Source of the DNA: BOG-908 sp965199235
GTDB lineage: Bacteria; Pseudomonadota; Alphaproteobacteria; Acetobacterales; Acetobacteraceae
DNA: 64,000 bases
Assembly (NCBI GenBank): GCA_965199235.1
Contig: CBDAQU010000002.1
Location: 806,001 to 870,000, forward strand
Reading direction: 5' to 3'
Position numbers and translations under genes: made by a program
Shown: in pieces, positions 57,524-64,000 of the stretch
How the letters are laid out: each line of letters starts with the position of its first letter
Numbering within the stretch: position 1 is the first letter of the stretch
Notes under the pieces: model-generated
What the model was told of the DNA's origin: nothing
What the model saw: the letters and a program-made list of their open reading frames with translations, nothing else
The model's database searches: none

Positions 57524-58132
57524 TCACTTGCGCAGACATTGCGCGAGGACGCTGCCCGCCTCGCTCCCCGTCTTGGCCACGTGCCAGTTGGCCGACAGCT
57601 TGCAGCGTTTGGCCGCGTCCTCGCTGGCATGAACCGCTAGCGCCTGATCGACGCATTGCCGCCACTCGGCCATCGCGGGGTCGGTCTGCATCACCAGCGC
57701 ACAGGTCTGCACCAGCGCCTTGGCCCCTGGCGGCGAGTTCGTCGCCATCATGTGCTTCAGCGCGTGGTCCGCCCCCACCTCCGCGGTGATGCACTGTCCC
57801 TTGCTGGCGCGGTGGTCCGAACAGGCGGTGTTGTAGGCGTCCCAACCGACACTCTGGTCGGCCGCCGGCAGGTTCGACAGCGCCGCTACGATGGAGGGAT
57901 CGGCCCGCATCTCTGCCGCGCATTCGGCGATGCCCTGCGCCGACGCCTTTTCGGCCAGCACCTCCGGCGTGTCTGCGTCCAGCGCCGGGTCGTGGTCGCG
58001 CGCCAGTTGCTCGCTCACGATGGCGAGCATGATGCGCGTCGCATAGGCAGGGTTTTTCGCGCATAGCGTCTCGGCCTCGCCCGCCAGCGCCGGGGCGGCG
58101 TACAGCAATCCGAGCAGGATCAGGTATCTCAT
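57524..58132 (-). CDS. Secreted protein of unknown function
   Basis: A 202-residue protein from ATG 58132 with a clear signal peptide (MRYLILLGLLYAAPALAGEA). The mature part is helical with about seven Cys (CAKNPAY, AECAAEM, ACSDHRASKGQC, QTCALVM, RQCVDQA, RCKLSAN, AQCLRK), which suggests several disulfides. I do not recognise the family. It is divergent from the glycine riboswitch. Confidence 0.65.
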   Translation of the reverse strand: MRYLILLGLLYAAPALAGEAETLCAKNPAYATRIMLAIVSEQLARDHDPALDADTPEVLAEKASAQGIAECAAEMRADPSIVAALSNLPAADQSVGWDAYNTACSDHRASKGQCITAEVGADHALKHMMATNSPPGAKALVQTCALVMQTDPAMAEWRQCVDQALAVHASEDAAKRCKLSANWHVAKTGSEAGSVLAQCLRK

Positions 58133-58249
58133 CGCGCGCAGGCTAACCCACCGGATTACCGGATAGAAGCCGTCAACCGATCGTTCGCCTGCATGTTTCG
58201 CTTGCGGCACCCTGGCCGAGCGGCCATATCTGATCCCGTTCCAAACATC

Positions 58250-58440
58250 CCTCGCGGGAGAGCAGCGGGTGCAGACCCGCCGCCGAAGGCGCAACCGGCC
58301 CCCGGAAACGCTCAGGCACCAAGGACCGCGGTGGGGTAGGAGCCTCTGGAGAGCCGGCGTATGTCCGCCGCACCGACGAAGTAAGGGCAGGGGGTCAACC
58401 CCGGCGCTCGAATCTTTCAGGTTCCGCGACAGAGGGGGGT
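58250..58440 (+). promoter_or_regulatory. Tandem glycine riboswitch
   Basis: Two glycine aptamers. The first has CTCGCGGGAGAG near 58251, GCCGAAGGCGCAA near 58281 and GGAAACGCTCAGGCACCAAG near 58304. The second has CTCTGGAGAGCC near 58344, ACCGACGAAGTAAGGGC near 58372 and GAATCTTTCAGGTTCCGCGA near 58410. They regulate the glycine cleavage operon that begins at 58487. The 3' hairpin GGTCAG...CTGACC (58438-58466) with an inner CCGG-GCAA-CCGG is a candidate expression platform. Confidence 0.88.
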
Positions 58441-58486
58441 CAGACAACCGGGCAACCGGCCTGACCACCACGAGCGGGGACGCATA

Positions 58487-59596
58487 TTGTCCGATCTTCT
58501 GCCCACTCCGTCGGGCGTGCTCCGCACGACTCCGCTCGACGCCCTGCATCGCAGCCTCGGCGGACGCATGGTCGCCTTCGCCGGCTGGTCGCTGCCGGTG
58601 CAGTTCGCCGGCACGCTGGCCGAACACGCCCAGGCCCGCACTGCGGCCGCGCTGTTCGACGTCTCCCACATGGGCCAGATCTCGCTGCACGGCGCCGACG
58701 CCGCTCGCGCGCTGGAACGACTGGTGCCCGGCGACATCGAGGGCTTGGCGGAGGGCCGCCAGCGCTACACGCTGCTGACCAACGAGGCAGGCGGCATCAT
58801 CGACGACCTGATGGTGGCGCGTTACCCGGGCCGCCTGTTCGTCGTGCTGAACGCCTCCCGCGCGGACGCCGACATGCAGCATCTGCGCACGCACGGGCTG
58901 GAACCGGAGCTGCACGAGGACCGCGCGCTGCTCGCCCTGCAGGGACCGCGCGCAATCGACGTGATCGCCCGGCTGGCGCCGCAGGCCGCCTCTCTGCCGT
59001 TCCTCGGCGTGATGGAATGCGACGCCGCCGGCATTCCCGTATGGATCAGCCGCAGCGGCTACACCGGCGAGGACGGCTTCGAGGTCTCCGTGCTGTCGGC
59101 CGACGCCGCCGCCCTGGCCGGACGCCTGCTCGCCGAGCCGGAGGTGGCGCCGGCGGGGCTGGCAGCGCGCGACACGCTGCGTCTGGAGGCGGGCCTCTGC
59201 CTCTACGGTGCAGACATCGACATGCTGACCAGCCCGGTGGAGGCCAACCTCGCCTGGACAATCCCGAAGCGCCGCCGTCAGTCGCTGGATTTCCTGGGTG
59301 CGGCCACCATACGCGACCAGCTGACGCACGGTCCCACCCGGCGCCGCGTTGGCATCCGGCCGGCCGGCCGCGCGCCCGCCCGCGCCGGCACCGACATTGC
59401 CGACGACGACGACACCCAGGCCGGCACGATCACCTCCGGCAGCTTCTCCCCAACACTCGGCGCCCCTGTGGCGATGGGATATGTACGACGCGACCTCGCA
59501 ACCGACGGCACGCCGCTCGCTTTGCTGGTGCGGGGGCAGCGTTTGCCGGCCGCAGTCGTGCCGCTCCCCTTCGTTGCCCACCGCTTCGCCCGATAG
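58487..59596 (+). CDS. gcvT: Glycine cleavage system aminomethyltransferase (T protein)
   Basis: A 369-residue T protein, which moves the methylene group from the H-protein aminomethyl-lipoate to tetrahydrofolate, releasing ammonia. Typical blocks: TPLDALHRSLGGRMVAFAGW, ALFDVSHMGQI, SRSGYTGEDGFEV, ARDTLRLEAGLCLYG. The Asp of the folate site is present. The start is TTG 58487 (GGGGAC eight bases upstream). First gene of the riboswitch-controlled operon. Confidence 0.95.
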   Translation: MSDLLPTPSGVLRTTPLDALHRSLGGRMVAFAGWSLPVQFAGTLAEHAQARTAAALFDVSHMGQISLHGADAARALERLVPGDIEGLAEGRQRYTLLTNEAGGIIDDLMVARYPGRLFVVLNASRADADMQHLRTHGLEPELHEDRALLALQGPRAIDVIARLAPQAASLPFLGVMECDAAGIPVWISRSGYTGEDGFEVSVLSADAAALAGRLLAEPEVAPAGLAARDTLRLEAGLCLYGADIDMLTSPVEANLAWTIPKRRRQSLDFLGAATIRDQLTHGPTRRRVGIRPAGRAPARAGTDIADDDDTQAGTITSGSFSPTLGAPVAMGYVRRDLATDGTPLALLVRGQRLPAAVVPLPFVAHRFAR

Positions 59597-59605
59597 GAGG
59601 CTGCC

Positions 59606-59986
59606 ATGGCCGAGACGCGTTTCACCAAAGACCACGAATGGGTGCGCCTGGAGGATGACGGCACGCTGACCATCGGCATCACCGACCACGCGCAGGAGGC
59701 GATGGGCGACATCGTGTTCATCGAGCTGCCGGTGGTGGACCGCGACGTGGTCGAAGGCGAGTCGGTCGCCACCGTGGAGAGCACCAAGGCCGCGAACGAC
59801 GTTTACGCGCCGGTCGGCGGCCGCATCGCGGAGACCAACGAGATCATCGTCGAGGACCCCGGCCTGATCAACCGCGACCCTGCCGGCGAAGGCTGGTTCT
59901 ACCGGATGGAGCCGGCCGACGACGACGAGAATTTCGAAAGCCTCATGGACGAGGAAGCCTACGAGGCTTTTCTGGAGACGCTCTGA
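59606..59986 (+). CDS. gcvH: Glycine cleavage system H protein
   Basis: A 126-residue lipoyl carrier. Lys61 in VESTKAANDVYAP carries the lipoate; the family usually has ESVKAAS, so S-T-K is a small variation. Start ATG 59606 with AGGAGG six bases upstream. It follows gcvT by nine bases and abuts gcvP. Confidence 0.95.
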   Translation: MAETRFTKDHEWVRLEDDGTLTIGITDHAQEAMGDIVFIELPVVDRDVVEGESVATVESTKAANDVYAPVGGRIAETNEIIVEDPGLINRDPAGEGWFYRMEPADDDENFESLMDEEAYEAFLETL

Positions 59987-62857
59987 ATGGACAGCCTGGC
60001 CGAGCTGACGGCGCTGCACGCACAGGATTCCTTCGTGTCGCGCCATATCGGGCCGAGCGACACCGATGTGTTGGGGATGCTGCGGGTCGTAGGCGCCGCC
60101 TCGCTCGACGATCTGGTGTCCCGGACCGTCCCGGGCGGCATCCGTGCGCACGCGGCGGTCGACCTGCCGCCCGCCACCGACGAGGCCGGCGTGCTGGCCG
60201 AGCTTGCCGAACTGGCGGCGCAGAACGACTCACATACGAAATCCCTGATCGGCTGCGGTTATCACAACACCCACACCCCGCCGGTGATCCTGCGCAACGT
60301 GCTGGAAAATCCAGGCTGGTACACCGCCTACACGCCCTATCAGGCGGAGATCGCGCAGGGACGGCTGGAAGCCTTGCTGAACTTCCAGACGATGATCGCC
60401 GACCTGACCGGCCTGCCGATCGCCAATGCCTCGCTGCTGGACGAGGCCACGGCTGCGGCCGAGGCGGCGTCCCTCGCCCACGGCGCGTCGCGCAGCGGAT
60501 CGAGCACGCTGGCCGTGGCATCCGACCTGCACCCGCAGACGCTGGCGGTGCTCGCCACCCGCGCCCGCCCGCTCGGCTGGACAATCGAGGCGTTCGCGCC
60601 TGGCGACACGGCGGCGCTGGCCGCCTGCAACCCGTTCGCGGTCGTGCTGCAGTATCCGGGCACCACCGGCGCCATACGCCCGCTGCAGGCCGAGATCCAC
60701 GCGGCGCACGAGGCGGGTGCGCTGGCCATCGTGAGCGCCGACCTGCTGAGCCTCGTTCTGCTGACGCCGCCTGGCGAGATGGGGGCGGACATCGTGGTCG
60801 GCTCCGCCCAGCGTTTCGGGGTGCCGATGGGGTTCGGCGGCCCGCACGCGGCCTTCTTCGCCACCACCGATGCCCATAAGCGGCAGATGCCTGGCCGGCT
60901 GGTCGGCCGTAGCGTCGACGCTGCCGGCGCCCCTGCCCTGCGCCTGGCGCTGCAGACGCGCGAGCAGCACATCCGGCGCGAAAAGGCCACCAGCAACATC
61001 TGCACAGCCCAGGTGCTGCTCGCCATCATGGCGGGTTTCTACGCCGTCTGGCACGGGCAGACGGGGCTTGCCCGCATCGCGCGCCGCGTCAACCTGCAGG
61101 CGCGCCTGCTGGCTGAGGCCGCCGAGCGGGCGGGGTTCCACCTTCGCCACGACTCGTATTTCGACACCCTGGCGATTGAGGCCGGCGAGCGTGCCGACGC
61201 GGTGATGCGCGACGCCCTGGAAGCGGGCTTCAACCTGCGCCGGCTGGACGAGACCGGCATCGGCGTCGCTCTGGACGAGACGCTGACGCGCGGCGAGCTC
61301 GACCGGCTCTGCGCCGTGTTCGGCGGCGCGGCGGCACATGCGCCGGCCTCCATCCCGATCGCGCTGAGCCGAACCTCGCCCATTCTGCAGCACCCCGTGT
61401 TCTCCGAGCACCACTGCGAGCACGCCATGCTGCGCTACCTCAAGCGGCTGGAGGATCGCGACGTGGCGCTGAACCGCGGCATGATCCCTCTCGGCTCCTG
61501 CACGATGAAGCTGAACGCGACGGCGGAGATGCTGCCGGTCAGTTGGCCGGGATTTTCCGCCATCCACCCCTTCGCGCCCGCCGGGCAGACGCGCGGCTAT
61601 GCGACCCTGATCGAGCGCCTGTCGACCTGGCTGGCGCGCGCCACCGGGTTCGCCGCGGTCAGCCTGCAGCCAAACGCGGGCAGCCAGGGCGAGTATGCCG
61701 GCCTGCTGGCAATACGCGCCTACCACGAGGCGCGCGGCGAGCCCGACCGGCGCATCTGCCTGATCCCGTCCAGCGCGCACGGCACCAACCCCGCCAGCGC
61801 CGCGATGGCGGGCTTGAAGATCGTGGTGGTCGGCTGCGATCGCGACGGAAACATCGACATCGCCGACCTTCGCGCCAAGGCGGAGCGCCATTCGCAAACG
61901 CTTGCGGCGTTGATGGTGACCTATCCCAGCACGCACGGCGTGTTCGAGGACGGGATCAGCACCATTTGCGAACTGGTGCACGCGCATGGCGGCCAGGTGT
62001 ACATGGACGGCGCCAACCTCAACGCGCAGCTCGGCCTGACCAGTCCGGGGGCGATCGGCGCGGACGTCTGCCACCTGAACCTGCACAAGACGTTCTGCAT
62101 CCCGCATGGCGGCGGCGGACCAGGCGTCGGCCCTATCGGGGTGGCCGCACACCTCGTTGCCTACCTGCCGAACCATCCGTTCCGCGACGATGCGGGTCCG
62201 CTCTCCGGCGTCGGCCCGGTCAGCGCCGCGCCCTTCGGCAGCGCCGGCATCCTGCCGATCAGCTACGCCTACATCCGCCTGATGGGCGCCCCCGGCCTGA
62301 AACGCGCGACCGAGGCGGCAATCCTGTCGGCCAACTACGTCGCCGCCCGGCTCGGCGCGCACTACCCGGTTCTCTACACCGGCGCCGAGGGCACTGTGGC
62401 GCATGAGTGCATCCTGGACTGCCGCGGCTTCGTGCAGAGCGCCGGCATCCAGGTGGAGGACATCGCCAAGCGGCTGCAGGATTACGGTTTTCACGCGCCG
62501 ACCATGTCCTGGCCGGTGCCAGGCACGCTGATGGTGGAGCCCACCGAGAGCGAGCCCCGCGCAGAGCTGGACCGGTTCTGCGACGCGATGATCGCGATCC
62601 GCGCGGAAATCGCGACGGTTGCCGAGGGCCGGGCGGACAGGACCGATAATGTGCTGCGCAACGCACCGCATACGGCGGCCGAAATCGGGTCGTCCGCATG
62701 GAAACATCCCTATGCCCGCGAACAGGCTGCCTACCCTGGCGGAGTGTCGGCCGCAAAATACTGGCCGCCGGTCAAACGCGTGGACAACGCCTATGGCGAC
62801 CGCAACCTGGCCTGCACGTGTGCGCCGATGGCGAGCTATGCGGAGGCGGCGGACTGA
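59987..62857 (+). CDS. gcvP: Glycine dehydrogenase (decarboxylating), full-length P protein
   Basis: A 956-residue single-chain P protein that decarboxylates glycine with PLP and loads the H protein. Both halves are present (fused GcvPA-GcvPB). The N-terminal half starts DSFVSRHIGPSDTDVLGMLR. The PLP Lys is in HLNLHKTFCIPHGGGGPGVG near residue 700, and SAHGTNPASAAMAGLKIVVV is intact. The ATG follows the gcvH stop immediately. Ends the operon. Confidence 0.95.
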   Translation: MDSLAELTALHAQDSFVSRHIGPSDTDVLGMLRVVGAASLDDLVSRTVPGGIRAHAAVDLPPATDEAGVLAELAELAAQNDSHTKSLIGCGYHNTHTPPVILRNVLENPGWYTAYTPYQAEIAQGRLEALLNFQTMIADLTGLPIANASLLDEATAAAEAASLAHGASRSGSSTLAVASDLHPQTLAVLATRARPLGWTIEAFAPGDTAALAACNPFAVVLQYPGTTGAIRPLQAEIHAAHEAGALAIVSADLLSLVLLTPPGEMGADIVVGSAQRFGVPMGFGGPHAAFFATTDAHKRQMPGRLVGRSVDAAGAPALRLALQTREQHIRREKATSNICTAQVLLAIMAGFYAVWHGQTGLARIARRVNLQARLLAEAAERAGFHLRHDSYFDTLAIEAGERADAVMRDALEAGFNLRRLDETGIGVALDETLTRGELDRLCAVFGGAAAHAPASIPIALSRTSPILQHPVFSEHHCEHAMLRYLKRLEDRDVALNRGMIPLGSCTMKLNATAEMLPVSWPGFSAIHPFAPAGQTRGYATLIERLSTWLARATGFAAVSLQPNAGSQGEYAGLLAIRAYHEARGEPDRRICLIPSSAHGTNPASAAMAGLKIVVVGCDRDGNIDIADLRAKAERHSQTLAALMVTYPSTHGVFEDGISTICELVHAHGGQVYMDGANLNAQLGLTSPGAIGADVCHLNLHKTFCIPHGGGGPGVGPIGVAAHLVAYLPNHPFRDDAGPLSGVGPVSAAPFGSAGILPISYAYIRLMGAPGLKRATEAAILSANYVAARLGAHYPVLYTGAEGTVAHECILDCRGFVQSAGIQVEDIAKRLQDYGFHAPTMSWPVPGTLMVEPTESEPRAELDRFCDAMIAIRAEIATVAEGRADRTDNVLRNAPHTAAEIGSSAWKHPYAREQAAYPGGVSAAKYWPPVKRVDNAYGDRNLACTCAPMASYAEAAD

Positions 62858-62874
62858 ACGATGTCCGCCGAGCG

Positions 62875-63308
62875 TCATTGGGCGATCAGATTGATGCCGT
62901 CCAGACCACAGTCGCTATCGGTGTCCGGGTCGCCGTTGACGAAGTTCAAAGTTGTCGTGGTTGAGCTTGCCGTGAATCTCACCTCGAATTTCTTCCAAAC
63001 CTGCTCTGCGGTACCTTCTCCGGCCTTGTTCTAGCCTTTATCAGCAGATTGAACCGGAATACACGTTGACGGTGCTGACTATTCCGTAGATCCGGGAGGT
63101 GTCATAGACATTGCCGACCCAGAACGTCAGAGCGTTCCGATGACGGTCCAGCGCCCAAAACTCTGGCCCACATCGTAGAGAGTGTAGCCGCCATTCGGCG
63201 TGGCCGGATTTCAAAACTGCCATTCAGGACTAAGTTGGCCGCGCGGCACGTCAACGGCGCAAACGCGATTGCAACAGTCAGGAATAGGGTTCTGAACAAG
63301 AAAGGCAT
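62875..63308 (-). pseudogene. Decayed DUF642-like secreted protein
   Basis: Minus strand from ATG 63308: a signal peptide (MPFLFRTLFLTVAIAFAPLT), then AANLVLNGSFE, the start of DUF642/PEP-CTERM-type secreted proteins. After a frameshift come GGYTLYDVGQSFGRWTVIG, then TFWVGNVYDTSRIYG in another frame, and finally FTASSTTTTLNFVNGDPD ... SDCGLDGINLIAQ with a stop at 62875. About 144 codons remain, split over three frames. No C-terminal sorting signal is seen. Confidence 0.7.
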
Positions 63309-63341
63309 CCAGTAGCGCACAACTTGCACGTGCAGCAAAAC

Positions 63342-64000
63342 TTACCTGTTAAAGAAGCTTTTCAGTACAGCTCCGGCGACGCCCAGTTCGGTCGCCTGCT
63401 CCACTGGCCCGCTACTCTCGCGCGACAAATAGGGCGCCAGAGCGTGCGCGAGATTGGGCAGGGTGAGGGTTTGCAGCCAGACCCGTCCCGGCCCTGTCAG
63501 CTCGGCGAGAAACAGGCCGTCGCCGCCGAAGAAGATGTTGCGCACGCCGCGCATGGTGGTGATACCGAACTGCACGCGCTCCTCGAACATGCCGACATGG
63601 CCTGGGTGTACGCGCAGCGCTTCGCCCGGCGCCAGCATGCGCTCGATCACCTCGCCGCCGAGTTCGACCCACGCCGTGCAGGCGCCGGAGACGCGCTGAA
63701 GCAAAAAGCCGTTGCCGCCGAACAGGCCCGAACCGAGCGATTGCTGGAACCCGGTGCCGAGCTGAACGCCCAGCGTGCCGCACACGAACCCATGCTTGTG
63801 GATCATGTAGGACTGGCCGGGATGCACAGTGATTTCCACCATGTGGCCAGGGATCTTGGCGGCGAAGGCGACGGTGCCGGCGCTGTAGGGTGCGGTGTAC
63901 TCCGTCATGAACAGGCCACCGCCCGACATCGCGCGGCCGATGGCGCCCAGGAAGCCTGTGCTGCCGGCGGCGTTTGCGGTGGTGCGCAGTTCGATGCCGC
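63342..64000 (-). CDS. AIM24 family protein, start outside window
   Basis: Reads from the right edge down to 63342, about 219 residues visible. TIGR00266/AIM24 features: IGRAMSGGGLFMTEYTA, EITVHPGQSYMIHKHGFVCG, GSGLFGGNGFLLQRVSG and RNIFFGGDGLFLAELTGPG, repeated beta-rich segments of the trp RNA-binding attenuator-like fold. Function is unknown in bacteria; the yeast homologue is mitochondrial. Its upstream part lies beyond the window; an internal ATG at 63929 is not the start. Confidence 0.85.
   Translation of the reverse strand, partial: GIELRTTANAAGSTGFLGAIGRAMSGGGLFMTEYTAPYSAGTVAFAAKIPGHMVEITVHPGQSYMIHKHGFVCGTLGVQLGTGFQQSLGSGLFGGNGFLLQRVSGACTAWVELGGEVIERMLAPGEALRVHPGHVGMFEERVQFGITTMRGVRNIFFGGDGLFLAELTGPGRVWLQTLTLPNLAHALAPYLSRESSGPVEQATELGVAGAVLKSFFNR

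Noticed and set aside
57524..60151. 875-codon open frame antisense to gcvT and gcvH
   Set aside because: Only its last 202 codons (from ATG 58132) look like a real protein with a signal peptide; the rest is antisense to clear gcv genes and the riboswitch, as often happens at high GC.
60230..62878. 882-codon open frame antisense to gcvP
   Set aside because: gcvP on the plus strand is unmistakable; the antisense frame has His/Arg/Gln-rich composition and no family resemblance.
1..64000. CRISPR array or cas genes
   Set aside because: No regularly spaced direct repeats and no Cas-like proteins were found on either strand.

Overview
This 64 kb window looks like chromosome of a high-GC alphaproteobacterium, most probably of the Acetobacteraceae. 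The reasons are the family-typical phage tail genes at the left end, the alphaproteobacterial gene sets (metX-metW, maeB-mutS-glnD, lgt-methyltransferase-pgeF, a riboswitch-led gcvTHP operon) and frequent TTG/GTG starts. An AppA-type BLUF photoreceptor hints at a phototrophic or light-responsive lineage. Species cannot be fixed from sequence alone. All protein identifications rest on reading motifs and family resemblance; no database search was run.

Left end (1-5.1 kb): end of a prophage tail module (glycine-rich tail protein, fibre-tail adaptor, pectate-lyase-fold tailspike with an in-frame amber codon, small coiled-coil membrane protein). It stops at the terminal TA of a decayed IS630 element, followed by a decayed family gene and a strong terminator. 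5.1-18.2 kb is core: parC, a Tim44-like membrane protein, ygfZ, a thioredoxin-LON-Trm112 run, an OPT transporter, tRNA-Leu(UAA), a Tat-exported SDR, the BLUF/B12-fold photoreceptor and an MFS transporter.

18.4-24.3 kb is an accessory island. Two nearly identical IS630 copies in inverted orientation bracket about 3.5 kb of lower-GC DNA holding a coupled two-gene unit (unknown protein plus zincin-motif protein), a secreted protein, a small protein and a truncated DUF3800 gene. Just outside the right-hand copy lies a higBA toxin-antitoxin relic. Both transposases share the same two lesions.

24.3-46 kb is mostly housekeeping: hisC-tyrA, metX/metW separated by two facing AT-rich palindromes, malic enzyme, an uncharacterised HEPN-type gene pair coupled to mutS, glnD, a TetR-controlled EthD/DUF4188 pair, the lgt-methyltransferase-pgeF-lipoprotein operon, ubiK, a CBS protein, an exported methyltransferase, an AGE-family epimerase and a ChaN-like lipoprotein.

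46-54 kb mixes core and mobile features: a Phd/VapC pair split by a 104-bp repeat (second copy at 54.1 kb), an ABC ATPase and its fused permease separated by an inserted RHH/MazF module and an AT-rich gene, an SDR and a DUF3300 protein. 54-64 kb has an Smr protein, a zinc alcohol dehydrogenase, a DUF2142 membrane protein, a secreted protein, a tandem glycine riboswitch driving gcvT-gcvH-gcvP, a decayed DUF642-like secreted protein and the start-truncated end of an AIM24-family gene.

Four AT-rich palindromes of one family (two facing pairs, flanking the MFS gene and filling the metX-metW gap) and the two-copy 104-bp repeat are the main repetitive signals beyond the IS elements. No CRISPR array, rRNA or origin was seen.
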